Source: Yponomeuta sedellus (Eukaryota > Arthropoda > Insecta > Lepidoptera > Yponomeutidae). Taken from it: a DNA stretch of 64,000 nucleotides. Location of the stretch: NCBI GenBank assembly GCA_934045075.1, contig OW203727.1, positions 21,170,811-21,234,810 of the forward strand, written 5' to 3'. Positions 1 to 9,939 of this stretch are shown here, piece after piece. Each line of letters begins with the position of its first letter. The stretch's first letter is position 1. A program made the translations under genes and the position numbers. The notes under the pieces are model-generated. The model made no database searches and was not told the DNA's origin. It saw nothing but the letters and a program-made list of their open reading frames with translations.

Positions 1-108
1 ACCAACCCGGTCTTGGGTCCCGTGGTGGAGTATGGCCTAACCTTTCTGTGATGCAGGAAGAGACCCGTGCCCCAGCAGTGGGGACATACTAGGCTTGATA
101 TCGATCGG
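1..108 (+). mobile_element. 5S-SINE type A, 3' part, cut by window edge
   Basis: Matches the last ~110 bp of the 5S-SINE: the CCGTGGTGGAGTATGGCC block, then CCCCAGCAGTGGGGACATAC and the terminal TTGATATCGAT. The 5S-like head lies outside the window or is missing. Confidence 0.8.
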
Positions 109-483
109 TATCACGTGGACTAATAAACTGTTAATCTACTTTTTAGCTGTCACTTTTAGGGCTCCGGTCCACAAAAGCCCTTTATCGTTTGCCTCGTCTG
201 TCTCTCTGATGTCTGTCTGTTTATCTGTCCGCAGCGATTAATACTATAAAGCTGAAACTTGACATACCTACCTACATATTAACCAACAAAAGGGTTGGAT
301 CTATTAACAGTTATAGGGTACCTTCCATACACCTAAATAGCTGCAAAAAAAGAAGGAGTGTAGGTATGCCATTTTGCGATATAGGTAGGTACTTAGAGAT
401 CCGCTTGCGAAATATTAAGCTTTACATCGCATTGTTTTAAAGCAGAGCATCCACTTCCCTCTCTCGGCAAAACAGTTGATTTA
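109..483. other. No recognisable feature
   Basis: AT-rich sequence with a short pyrimidine/TGTC-rich stretch near 198-231. No coding frame or known repeat was seen. Confidence 0.6.
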
Positions 484-603
484 AGATAAGATAGAATATT
501 CTTTATTGTACACTGGAAAAACAACAAATACAAAACAATTGCAAATATACATAGTACAATAGGCGGCCTTATTGCTAAAAGCAATTTCTTCCAGACAACC
601 TTA
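484..603 (-). mobile_element. LINE-M 3' tail
   Basis: Reverse complement of the recurrent LINE-M tail: TTGTCTGGAAGAAATTGC, 'aataaggccgcc', then GTGTACAATAAAGAATATTC and a (TCTTA)-like end. Only the 3' UTR is present, so it is a 5'-truncated insertion. Confidence 0.75.
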
Positions 604-769
604 CGATGGAAAGTACTGACATAAAGAAAATCAGGTCAGTAATACATTTTTAATTGTGTAGCCTTTAAACGTTCCATGGAAGGGCACACACCTCCTCTCC
701 GTGGAAGAGAGTTAATAGGCTTATTTACCGCGAGTGCCCACCGCAGATTAAATGCGATACGGATTGATT

Positions 770-1031
770 CATCGTCGTCGTCAGGCTATAGTATAGTCCA
801 CTGCTGGACATTGCCCTGCCCTAAAGAGCGCCACCTTGTGCTATCATAGGGGGTAATGCCAATAATCCCCACGCTGGGCATGCGGGTTGGGATCGCAGTT
901 CGGTGGAATTGTACTGCAGGGGACGATGCTGCCCACCCCCCGGTTTGTGTCCCTTAGTCGCCTTTTACGATACCCGCGGGAAGAATTGGGTTGATGCTAT
1001 TCTCTAGGCCGACACCACACAGCAGATGGCA
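770..1031 (-). mobile_element. RTE-SINE, near full length, with 9-bp TSD
   Basis: On the minus strand it runs from a GTCGGCCTAGAGAATAGC head through CCCGCGGGTATCGTAAAAGG and the CGTGGGGATTATTGGC block to the RTE-like end CCAGCAGTGGACTATACTAT plus (GAC)n. It is flanked by GGATTGATT at 761-769 and 1032-1040, which fixes both ends. The last ~65 bp match the RTE LINE 3' end. Confidence 0.85.
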
Positions 1032-1059
1032 GGATTGATTAGATACGTATATAAACAAA

Positions 1060-1380
1060 TATAAAATAAAAGAAAGAAAGACATTTATTATAGCAACAAG
1101 ACACATCACAGAAACAAAAAACCAGAAAATTAACACAACATGAGCACAACAGAAATTAACCAAATATACAAATAAACGAAACAAAAAACACACAAATAGC
1201 TTTCGCCTGTGGTGCGTCTAAATTGCCACAAAAGGCAGCTGACTCAGCGTTGTGCTGAGGGACTGAGCCCTCAGCGCTAATTTTCAGTCAGTGCCCGAGG
1301 TAACTGAATGGTCCTACGAGGTGCGTGTCGTGGTGCATTTATAGGATATATGAGTAGGATAGCTACACAAATATAAAAGT
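1060..1380 (-). mobile_element. Putative LINE 3' UTR fragment
   Basis: The AAAGAAAGACATTTATTA end looks like a reversed LINE tail, followed by a block resembling lepidopteran repeat 3' UTR sequence (GGCAGCTGACTCAGCG...). The family was not identified and the assignment rests on resemblance only. Confidence 0.3.
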
Positions 1381-1599
1381 AAAAGGGTCGTCTTAAATAC
1401 TTAGATACATATATATATCCATACATGTATACACACATACACATACATACATGCAATACAACACATAGATGTAGATGTTATTAATTTTAAATAATAATGT
1501 AAAATACAAATAAAATAAATCCAATAAGTAAATATGAGTGCAAAAAATACCTGACCGACAATATCACAATGTTTTTTTTTTTTATGCGATTACAATATA

Positions 1600-1812
1600 C
1601 AGTGCGTTCACATTAACTTGACGCGTGAGAGAATTGGTAGCACTGAGATGTTTACTGTTACCATGTTAAATAAGAAATCATTCCCATTACTTGGGGAAAA
1701 TAAAAGGATTGAGGGCTTGTTTTACCATCTTCCGATTAGGTCCAAAAGCTAATTCACGTGTTATGTCCTTGTTACCAATTCTCTCACGCGTCAAGTTAAT
1801 GTGAACGCACTG
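1600..1812. mobile_element. Tc1/mariner-type MITE with perfect 40-bp TIRs
   Basis: The left arm 1600-1639 (starts CAGTGCGTTCACATTAACTT) is the exact reverse complement of 1773-1812. The element is flanked by TA at 1598-1599 and 1813-1814, the target duplication typical of Tc1/mariner transposases. The 133-bp interior has no transposase frame, so it is non-autonomous. Perfect arms suggest recent activity or gene conversion. Confidence 0.88.
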
Positions 1813-1814
1813 TA

Positions 1815-2490
1815 GTCAATCACTTTAGCAAGAAGTTGAAGTAAAATTAAGAGTAAGTCAGAAGCGGCGAAAATTCGGGTGGGACAGTCTCTGCTGTTCA
1901 AGCAAATATACCTTGAGCTTGCACCCAAAGGCATACCTACTGGAAGCGTCACGGACTGGAAGAGGTATATCGTTCCAGCACTTGGACGCCGCAAAACGAT
2001 GCAATAGCATACGTAGAATAACTTCTATGTAGCCGACTTCACAGTATAAGCTTGTTGTAGGTAAACTTTCTGTGTGTCTGTATGTTCATAGATTTATCGA
2101 TGCGTTGGATGTGCTAGCTAGACGGTTGAATATTAGATTACACTCCGTGTTATTTACCACAGAAACGCTTGTGAATATGTGGTTCTAGGCTCTTTGGTAT
2201 GCAAGAGTGAAGCTGCGTACAGTGGATAGTACATCAACCTTTAGATCCATGCACTCTGCTCAGTTGCATTACGGGTCATTTTGCCATTTCGCAGTCAAGA
2301 TCTAACACTACATTCGATAACACTTTATTTCAACTTAAATTCATAGAACTTTATACTATGAATTTGAATTTGACTTCATAGAAATGGACTCAAATAGAAA
2401 AAAAACATATTTTTTTCAAACTAAACAATTACACAGAATTAAATGAAACCCTAGTTTTCATATCGGTCTTGAAAGGAAAACATTTTTTTT
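1815..2490. other. No recognisable gene
   Basis: Unassigned sequence. One short hairpin has 10-bp arms (AAATTCATAG near 2337, CTATGAATTT near 2357). A block around 1860-2000 is richer in GC but shows no convincing frame. Confidence 0.5.
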
Positions 2491-2659
2491 TTAAAAACCT
2501 ATTTAGAGGCCAAAAATTCCACCCATGCCGTAACCCGTGCTAATGACAATTTTAAAAACCTATTTATAGGCCAAAAATTCCACCCATGCCGGGACTCGAA
2601 CCCGCGACCTCCGGCCATCCGCGCCAGCGCTCCATCCAACTGATCCAATGGGCGACTCA
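2491..2659 (-). mobile_element. tSINE-1, minus copy with repeated tail segment
   Basis: Contains the tRNA-like head in reverse (GGGACTCGAACCCGCGACC, box B) and the tail CCTATTTA(T/G)AGGCC. The tail segment occurs twice (2491-2527 and again from 2528). It abuts the plus-strand copy that follows. Confidence 0.8.
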
Positions 2660-3042
2660 TTTGGCCTCTAAATAGGTTTTTAAAATTGTCCTTAGTACGG
2701 GTTAGTGCATTAAAAATAAAAATAGTATAATCATGTGGGTGCAGCGATATCATTCCGATGTAAAAACCTAAGTGCAAAGTAGGTAGTCGGGGCTGTAAGT
2801 GATGCAATCGACTTCAGCCAGATGTCGCTGCCTGTACCTAATACAGAGAATAGTGTAAGGAGGTTCGAAATTTCACTGATGCCGGTGAGTCGCCCATTGA
2901 CTCAGTTGGATGGAGCGCTGGCGCGGATGGCCGGAGGTCGCGGGTTCGAGTCCCGGCATGGGTGGAATTTTTTGGCCTCTAAATAGGTTTTTAAAATTGT
3001 CCTTAGCACGGGTTAGTGCATTAAAAATAAAAATAGTATATA
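2660..3042 (+). mobile_element. tSINE-1 compound unit: tail, body, tRNA head, tail
   Basis: Order seen: SINE tail (2660-2736), a ~150-bp body (GTGCAGCGATATCATTCC... to CACTGATGCCGGTGAG), a tRNA-like segment 2891-2965 with box A-like GACTCAGTTGGATGGAGC and box B GGTTCGAGTCC, then a second tail ending in an A-rich AAAATAAAAATAG. This is the layout expected of a head-to-tail SINE multimer. Confidence 0.75.
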
Positions 3043-3085
3043 TTTTTTTAATAAAGAATATACAAATAACTTAATCTTATAATTT

Positions 3086-3155
3086 TTGCACGCTGATGTG
3101 TGTGTTTGTGTTAGTGTATGTGTGTGTGAGAGAGAGTGCGAGGGTGAGTTTGTGT
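3086..3155. repeat. Simple GT/GA-rich repeat
   Basis: Alternating TGTG runs with a GAGAGAGA stretch. The reading frame across it (MHADVCVCVSVCVC...) is a by-product of the repeat. Confidence 0.8.
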
Positions 3156-3165
3156 GTGTTTATTA

Positions 3166-3365
3166 CGACCTCTATGGCGCAGTAGTGGCGCATCTGCTTA
3201 CCATACGAGAGGTTCCGGGTTCGAAAACCGGCTGGAGAAAAAAAAATCATCCCAGGTCATGTTTACATGTTTGTGATGGCGCTGTTTCTGGTTCCCACGA
3301 GACACGGTATCCTAATTTGGGGCCAGAAGCAACGTATGTGCCTGTATGTAAATGTTATGTTATGT
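3166..3365 (+). mobile_element. tSINE-3, near full length
   Basis: The head is tRNA-like (GGCGCAGTAGTGGCGCATC; box B GGTTCGAAAACC), followed by a body (CATCCCAGGTCATGTTTACA ... GGGGCCAGAAGC) and a tail ATGTTATGTTATG. The tail repeat is the same as that of LINE-N, so LINE-N is the likely source of its retrotransposition machinery. Confidence 0.8.
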
Positions 3366-3502
3366 TTTGGAGAGTATTAGTGAGTGTGTGTGTGGTCTGC
3401 TCAGCCCTACCACGGGGGTCTTAGGTCATGACTAAGGGCTTAATAAAAATCACACAAAAGCGACGCGGATAAGACGCGCAAAGGACTGCCAATTATTTTT
3501 TG

Positions 3503-3571
3503 TAGTTATATATTAAACGGGTCAATTCGCGATTATTTATTAGGCGATTTGACCCGTTTAATATATAACTA
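3503..3571. repeat. Family K foldback with perfect 23-bp arms
   Basis: Arm 3503-3525 (TAGTTATATATTAAACGGGT...) is the exact reverse complement of 3549-3571, with a 23-bp spacer. Diverged relatives lie at 35845-35952 and 39770-39985, and a half copy near 8340-8400. Confidence 0.75.
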
Positions 3572-4288
3572 TGTATGAGTATCGCGAATCATTAAGAAAT
3601 ACAATTATTTTTTCTGCAATCTGACCATTCATACAAAGCCCACACAGAGGAGACAGGGTGAGGGCGCGAATTCTATAAAAAGCATTGCGTCTTTTCCGAA
3701 CTTATTATTGCATTTGTTATTCCAGAACGCCTACACCGAAAGGACGTGGGCCACACCACTTCCCCTGTGTGGGCGCTGGCTAAGAATTCTTGAATAATAA
3801 ATGCATCTCTTAAAATAACTACGCTCATACGCCTTCCAATGCTCATAATGTTTTCATATCAAATCCGCACCGACGATCGACCCATCCTATACTTAGTGAC
3901 CACATCTACCGTTAAAGCGTGGCAATGATGGATTTTCAGAAGGAAATCCTCTCAAATTAAATTGTAATATCGGAATACCCCCATTCCTCTCCCCACTTCG
4001 TTACGTAACCCCTAACATTCTGCAGTGAAATTTAATATCGCGTGAAAGCTTTTTAAATCGGTCATGCTGGCCACTTTAATGTGAGCCAACACGTGGTGCA
4101 TGCATGAGTTTGTAACTTTTTTTGCTTGACTGTGGCGGGGCCCAAATGAGGGTAAGGTGTTTAGTTTGTATGAATGTACGAATTTAAGTATGTTCGCTGG
4201 TGACTACTTAAGCGATCAATGATTTTTGGCAAATATGATAAAAGATTTTGTAATAGCGCGGTCGACAAAAGTAAGGGGATACGTCATA
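3572..4288. other. No recognisable gene; one weak inverted repeat
   Basis: A 10-bp inverted repeat (GCCCACACAG at 3638-3647, CTGTGTGGGC at 3765-3774) could mark an old MITE. The rest is unassigned. Confidence 0.4.
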
Positions 4289-4302
4289 GGGAAAACAATA
4301 CG

Positions 4303-4564
4303 TTACGTTACGTTATACGTTATCAACCCTTGTATGTCCCCACTGCTGGGGCACGGGTTTCTTCCTGCATCGCAGGAAGGTTAGGCCATACTCCACCACG
4401 GGGGCCAAGTCCGGGTTGGTGGAAGCGCTCGGAAAAATGCCACTAGCAGTAGTCACGGGATGCTCACCCATCCTGTACCTGACCACGCCTGTTGTTGCTT
4501 AACCAAGTGATTGATTCCAATCACTCGGTACGCCTAGGCCACGAGCGCTTCTACGACCGCGTCT
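4303..4564 (-). mobile_element. 5S-SINE type A with internal deletion, 14-bp TSD
   Basis: On the minus strand: 5S-like head (GTTAAGCAAC ... GGATGGGTGAGC), then a jump from the AGCGCTTCC region directly to the CCACCAACCCGGACTTGG region, with about 120 bp missing. The tail is a (CGTAA)-type repeat. The 14-bp TSD GGGAAAACAATACG sits at 4289-4302 and 4565-4578. A deleted form bounded by a clean TSD could have moved in that form or lost the segment later. Confidence 0.88.
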
Positions 4565-4767
4565 GGGAAAACAATACGACGGAACAACGCTGTCATGATG
4601 ACGACATAAAATGGGGTTTGTCAAAAAATCCGTTCCTATTAGAATGTAGAATAGATTATAAAAAATGTTTTACTCATTTATCCGATCCGATTATAAGTAC
4701 CGAGTCATGTATCCGACGATTCCGTTACTTATAATGTGACTCAGTTTTCCTTCAGCAACTGTCCATG

Positions 4768-4881
4768 GTAGGTTGTCTGGAAGAAATTGCTCTAAACAAT
4801 AAAGCCGCCAATTGTACTGTATTTTGTAATATGTTTATGTTTGTTTTTTCCTGGTGTACAATAAAGAATATTCTTATCTTA
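4768..4881 (+). mobile_element. LINE-M 3' tail
   Basis: TTGTCTGGAAGAAATTGC, AATAAAGCCGCCAATTGTAC, then GGTGTACAATAAAGAATATT and TCTTATCTTA. Only the 3' UTR is present. Confidence 0.75.
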
Positions 4882-5305
4882 TTTTATGTTATTGGTTGCA
4901 TATAGTATATATCTTCAATTTTTTATGGTGTATACCTATCAAAGTGGAGATTTGTATTTAGCCTGTAGCCTTCTCTTACTGACGTTTCTGCTGTTAGTGT
5001 TCCTTCCAACCAAGAAATACATCCAATGAAAATAATGATGGAAAATAAAAACTAAAAATCCTTTGAAGAAACCGAATCGTAAAAATGTTCAGCAGTCGGG
5101 TTTTCCCTTATTTACATTATAGTTTTTTCCATTTACTTTGGTGAATTGCATGTTATGGTATTACTTTTAGTGGCCAATAAGGCTTAGTTTTATTGGTAAA
5201 TAAGCCATAAAACATATTGAAAATTGATGGTAATAAAATTAACTTACCTTACGAATAGCGTTTGCAAAAAGTCTTTTAAGAGCTAATTTATTTTGGTTTT
5301 TGATT
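4882..5305. other. AT-rich, no recognisable feature
   Basis: No long frame, repeat family or RNA gene was seen. Confidence 0.5.
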
Positions 5306-5405
5306 ACTAGTCAGGATGGGCATTATGGGCTTTTCCACCTATGAAAGCACAACGTGGCGCTCTTTAGGGAAGGACTATGTCCAGCAGTGGACTAGTATAG
5401 CCTGA
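5306..5405 (+). mobile_element. RTE-SINE, 5'-truncated
   Basis: GGCATTATGGGC, ACAACGTGGCGCTCTTTAGG, then GTCCAGCAGTGGACTAGTAT. Diverged 3' half of the RTE-SINE. Confidence 0.75.
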
Positions 5406-5601
5406 AGACCACGAGACAGTAAAACTGCTGTTCATATTTACGATAAGAAGTTTACTAAAATCTAATATTAGCTGGTGTTAATATTTATGTTTTTCATAGC
5501 CTATATTTAATACATTATAGTTGTAAGTTATATTTCATCTACTTTCTTGAAAAATGCAGCCTAATGAATTTTTAATAAAATATATTACAACTATTCATGG
5601 T

Positions 5602-5766
5602 TTTATGGGCGGCTTGATAAATTCTCACCGTAAGGCCCGCCACTGTTTTACAATCCTCCACCAACCTGGACTTGGCCCCGTGGTGGAGTATGGCCTAACT
5701 TTCCTGCGATGCAAGAAGAGACCCGTGCCCCAGCAGTGGGGTCATACAAGGGGTGATATCGATCGA
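5602..5766 (+). mobile_element. 5S-SINE type A, 5'-truncated
   Basis: Begins at TTATGGGCGGCTTGAT, well inside the element, and runs to CAGCAGTGGGGTCATAC and GTGATATCGAT. The 5S-like promoter is absent. Confidence 0.8.
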
Positions 5767-5796
5767 AATATTCATTTATATATATATTTATATTTT

Positions 5797-5850
5797 TTAA
5801 TGCCCTAACCCGTGCTAAGGACAATTTAAAGAGGTTTTTAAAATCATATA
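5797..5850 (-). mobile_element. tSINE-1 tail fragment
   Basis: TTAATGCCCTAACCCGTGCT followed by AAGGACAATTTAAAGAGG is the reversed tSINE-1 tail without its tRNA-like head. Confidence 0.6.
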
Positions 5851-5855
5851 TTAAT

Positions 5856-6480
5856 CATAACAGCCAACTCGGGGCAATAGCCGACTTTAGCCAATAGAGG
5901 GCTATAGTCATCTTTTCTTCCAGGCCAACCTCCTCGATGTAGCAACGTAATTCCTTCTTAGTTTCCAAAAGTCACAATCGATCTCTCATGGTGACACGAG
6001 TGAACATCACACAGTATTCTAATGTCCTGTCACCACCGGTGACAGACGGAGAGTTAATGTTATATCGTAAGCGCAATGTAACGTTACCTAAAGGGTGATA
6101 TTCACAGCCAGCAATGAGACATTCAAATCCTTACCATACAAAACCTCGTTATATTGCGGAAAATCAGACTCTTTTACTCGGTTTTGAATGAAATCGACAT
6201 TTGACAGTGATACTCACCAATTCATGTTTAAGCATGTGTTTTGCTTATTAAAGTTTAAAAAAAAGACTAAGCCTGATATAAAATAAATAAATTTGACATT
6301 ACTGTACTAAGTGCTGCCGTATGAAATGGAAAAACGGCGTCTTTTGATCAGGTATTCTATTTTAGACAGACTCGTCTTTAGTTGGTTTTATTTTCGCAGT
6401 ATTATTGCAAACCTTCTAAAAGCGTCCCACTCCTGATACTAGTAGTAGTTACGCGGTATAATTATGTCGAGTGGCTCGTA
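5856..6480. other. No recognisable feature
   Basis: Mixed-composition unique-looking sequence; no coding frame or repeat could be supported. Confidence 0.5.
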
Positions 6481-6712
6481 GCGCTCGTGACCTAATCGAA
6501 CCGAGTGATGATTGGAATCAATCACTTGAGTTAAGCAACAACAGGCGCGGCCAGCTGCAGGATGGGTGACCGTTCCGTGACTACCGCTAGTGGCACTTTT
6601 TCGAGCGCTTTCGTGCTTAGCAAGGCACGTTAAGCCGTTGGTGCCAGCTGTCATATAATGGCAGTCGTTAAGCCATGTCAGAGGCCTTACGGGCGGCTTC
6701 ATAACTTCTGAC
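6481..6712 (+). mobile_element. 5S-SINE type A, 3'-truncated
   Basis: Complete head GCGCTCGTGACCTAATCGAA, the 5S-like AGTTAAGCAAC and GGATGGGTGACCG motifs, ending abruptly at GGCTTCATAACTTCTGAC. The RTE-like tail is missing, probably through later deletion. Confidence 0.85.
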
Positions 6713-7042
6713 TGTTGAATGGTCCTAATATAAATTTTACACAATTATATTTAGACCCCTATTAATTAATAAAACGGTCTTACCTCTGAGATCCCGAGGT
6801 ATAAAACGTTGGACGGGATAGCCTCAAACAAAAGATTCAATGAAGATTTATCTGGCTGATCCCAAGAGTTGATCAAGGGTCGATATAGAAAAATACTTAA
6901 TGGAATGGCATTAAAAAGAAAAGGGTAAGGTTGCGCACAATAGTGGGCTTCTACAAGACTTGTGGTGCCATCTTCTATTGGTGGTCAGTTAGGTATCATT
7001 GTGACCTCTGTGACCCGTGGGAGCTCGGGACAAATCGATGGT
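6713..7042. other. No recognisable feature
   Basis: Host-like flank that carries the target site of the RTE-SINE at 7055; nothing else seen. Confidence 0.5.
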
Positions 7043-7054
7043 GCCGATAATTTT

Positions 7055-7212
7055 CTTCTTCAGGCCATATTAGTTCACTCCTGGACTTAGCCCTCCCCCA
7101 ATGAGCGCCATAGCGCAAGGTTGTGCCATCATTGTGCATCATCATAATGCCCATAATCCCCACGGCATGCGGGTTGGGGATCGCAGTTTGGTGGAATTGT
7201 ACTGCAAGGGGC
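7055..7212 (-). mobile_element. RTE-SINE insertion, 12-bp TSD
   Basis: Reversed RTE-SINE 3' half (TTCTTCAGGCCATATTAG ... CATAATCCCCACGGCATGCG). TSD GCCGATAATTTT at 7043-7054 and 7213-7224. Confidence 0.88.
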
Positions 7213-7271
7213 GCCGATAATTTTGGTGATGGGAATTTAAAAAAAAATGACCTTTGGATTTCGTATTGTAA

Positions 7272-7625
7272 TGGGACGTTTATACAGCGTTCAGTGAAAA
7301 CTTCACTCACACTAGATGGGTGAAGGGACCACTCGGACGTTGCATCGCCTGGGACAACGTTTCAGATGGAGTAGGATTGCCCTTGCTTGGAGCAGCTGAA
7401 GACAGGGCGCTATGGCGCTTATTAGGGGAGGGCTATGTCCAGAAGTGAACTAATATATAGTCTGAAGAAGAAGAAGGATTGCCCAGCACCTACACCATTC
7501 TGACAGCTTAGTCGGTCTAGTCTAGGAAAGACAGGTTAATACGTGTGGAACCAACCAAGCAGCGGGTTTCCTCACGATGTTCTTCTGCACGGATAGCGTG
7601 CGGTATTTGTTGCTAAAACAAATTC
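7272..7625 (-). mobile_element. tSINE-4 fragment, split by a tiny RTE-tail insertion
   Basis: Reversed tSINE-4 body: TATACAGCGTTCAG, ACTAGATGGGTGAAGGGACC, then CACCTACACCATTCTGACAG and GTTTCCTCACGATGTT. The segment 7383-7474 is foreign. Confidence 0.8.
7383..7474 (+). mobile_element. 92-bp RTE 3'-end insertion, 10-bp TSD
   Basis: Contains only the end of the RTE reading frame (GAAGACAGGGCGCTATGGCG) and the tail TCTGAAGAAGAAG. TSD AGGATTGCCC at 7373-7382 and 7475-7484 inside tSINE-4. An extremely 5'-truncated retrotransposition event. Confidence 0.85.
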
Positions 7626-7770
7626 GTAAAGGTAATTTAGGGTTATGATAAGTTTGAGGGTTTGTGTTGCTTTATTTCGGCTCGCGATGTGTGCCGGCGT
7701 TAGCACGTAACATTCGTGTCACGTGCGCGCAGGCTATATGCGTTCGTCATCGAGTAAAGTCGTTTGTCAA

Positions 7771-8256
7771 CGTTGCGATCTGTCTTCGGAGTTCATTCGT
7801 CAGCCGTAGGACGTGGAGGCAGGGGCTGTGCTTGGGTCCGTAAGAGTGGAACTCAAAAGGTTACGCCGTATTTTGAGCGGAGTCAAGTAGCACCACATCT
7901 AGGCGAACCTTTGAGTAAAAAATCTTAGAAGTAAACGTTGGGATCTGTCTTCGGAGTTCATTCGTCAGCCGTAGGACGTGGAGGCAGGGGCTGCGCTTGG
8001 GTCCGTAAGAGTGCTTCTCAAAAGGTTACGCCGCAGTTAGAGCGGAGTCAAGGAGCACCACATCTAGGCGAACCTTTGAGTAAAAAATCCTAGAAGTAAA
8101 TGTTGGGATCTGTCTTCGGAGTTCATTCGTCAGCCGTAAGACGTGGAGGCAGGTGCTGCGCTTGGGTCTTTAAGAGTGGTTTTCGAAAGGTACGCCGTAT
8201 TTTGAGCGGAGTCAAGTAGCACCACATCTAGGCGAACCGTTGAGTAAAAAATATTA
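7771..8256. repeat. Three-unit tandem repeat, 165-bp period
   Basis: Units start at 7771, 7936 and 8101. Each begins with GTTG(C/G)GATCTGTCTTCGG, then GTCAGCCGTA(G/A)GACGTGGAGG, GGAGTCAAG(T/G)AGCACCACA and CTAGGCGAACC. The third unit is slightly shorter. There is no continuous frame and no sharing with other repeats here, so this is a small local satellite of unknown role. Confidence 0.9.
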
Positions 8257-8804
8257 TGTTTATGGGTCTATGCATTTAGTAAAAAGTAGTTAAGATAAAT
8301 ATGGCGATTATTTATTTAGTGAAACGTAATTATCTTCATTCTTGACGTTTTCTGTTTAATATACAACTGTATATGAGCGTCGCGAGTCTTTGAGAAATAC
8401 AAAATAATCCTAAAAGCCTTCACACTCTTAACGGGACCAGTCGTGGAGAGTCTTTACCAATGGAATGAGCGCAGTTCATGCAGCAGAGTAAATTATTCTG
8501 TGATTGACTTACTCTGTTTGTCATGCAGCAGCCGAGAATGTTGATTGGGTGCTGTTGTTTAATATTTCACTGAGCAATTAGAAATATTTTTTTTATTTTT
8601 TTCTTTCCAAAAACTTTTACAACGTCAAACGTGTGGTTGTAATTATTTTTTTCTGTCTGTGCAATAAAATGTTGTCTATATAAGTAAGCCTCTGATAAAT
8701 CTTGAACAACATTTTTTTGGACTTTGGAAACATAATGAAAAATGTCCAGTAAAAATATTAAATAAAAATGTTGATATTTATATATTAAGTAATGAAAATA
8801 AAAG
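8257..8804. other. AT-rich; remnant of a family K arm
   Basis: A stretch near 8340-8400 (TAATATACAACTGTATATGAG, then CGTCGCGAGTC) resembles one half of the family K foldback. The remainder is AT-rich without a supported feature. Confidence 0.4.
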
Positions 8805-8943
8805 AGCTGGGCAAGCCTACACCATCTATAAAACCATGTCCCAGGCACTACAGCGTCGGAGTGGTCCCTTTACCCATCTAGTGTAAGTGAAGATACCACT
8901 GGACGCTGTATAAACCATCTCATTAAGTTGATGCAAAAGGCCA
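8805..8943 (+). mobile_element. tSINE-4, 3' part
   Basis: GGGCAAGCCTACACCATC, TCCCAGGCACTACAGCG, ACCCATCTAGTGTAAGTG, GGACGCTGTATAAACC and the end GATGCAAAAGG. Confidence 0.8.
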
Positions 8944-9637
8944 ATATTATTATTAATGAAAACGTTAAACAAAAATAGTATAAAATGTGTAATAATATAA
9001 ATATTTACCAAAAAGATAAAAAAATACACTTCCAATTTGACATTTCTGGGTATGCTTGGTTTGTGCTCAATATAAAGTTACCACAATATTTTTTTACTAG
9101 CCTAGCTTACATCGTTTTAGCTATTCCTGGATACGGGTCTGCGTAAGCATACCGCCATCTTAGCCCCGAAATTACAGTATTTTACTCAAACGTCATATTA
9201 CGTGCAAAGTATGCGAAGTTCCTCAGCCAATCGAATTCAATGTCACAAATTTTTACGCCAATTTGCCTAATCCCCCGTCTCCGCCAGTGAGCGTCGACCC
9301 TTATTATGTTTTACTTACACATTGGCGGTATTGCCGTTTCTTAGAGCGTATTGGGGGCGCGAGCTCGGAATACTGAATGCGGCGAAATTGCTGATGTCAA
9401 TAATAGTCTGGACGGGCTCCATATTATTGACTTTCAGTTATTTTTTCTTGGTACGGCAACTCTAGTAGTTATGATGTTTCAGAAACTTGAACGAAATCTG
9501 CGTAGTTGGGACGAGTTTGCGACAGACACGTGAAAGAAATGTTTCTTTATGGTAATTTAATTACTTACATTACTCCGAAGAATTTTTAGTCACATTCTCC
9601 GCCTATGAGGCTCGAAATACTCCGTGCAATGTCCGAC
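8944..9637. other. No recognisable gene
   Basis: An open frame at 9351-9533 is short and has no recognisable motif. No repeat assigned. Confidence 0.5.
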
Positions 9638-9755
9638 GACGCGAGCTCCGTCTCTGTTCACCATGATTAAGCTCTGCGAATCGGAGCGAAACCTGGTCGG
9701 ACTCTTCCGTTATAACAACACCCGTAAGTAGATCCGGACTAAGAGTCTACAATGT
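9638..9755 (+). mobile_element. Family L foldback/MITE, half copy
   Basis: Contains CGAGCTCCGTCTCTG, TTAAGCTCTGCGAATCGGAG, CCTGGTCGGACT and ACACCCGTAAGTAGATCCGG. This matches the right half of the 41072-41217 copy plus the GAGCTCCGTC arm of the 18448 copy. Confidence 0.7.
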
Positions 9756-9939
9756 GTTGTTTAAGTTATTTATTTATCGGGAATATAGCCAAGGGTTACA
9801 TTTTTACTTGAAAATTACAAGTAAATGCATTATCATTTAAATTCAAAATTGGAAAAAGTTTTTGAACTACAACTTCCATTGTTGACTTAAATCCGGTTTC
9901 GCTCTGATTCGTAGGGCTTAATCATTGTAAGTAGAAAAA

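Noticed and set aside
2891..2965. Possible true tRNA genes (also at 3166, 12870, 15455, 17150, 19100, 24965, 28430, 50650, 53400)
   Set aside because: Box A and B are present but stems are imperfect, and every case continues into a conserved SINE tail or body shared with dispersed copies; these are tRNA-derived SINEs.
3638..3774. 10-bp inverted repeat as a MITE
   Set aside because: Arms too short, no TSD and no second copy in the window.
7771..8256. CRISPR-like array
   Set aside because: Direct 165-bp tandem units without spacers; the genome is eukaryotic.
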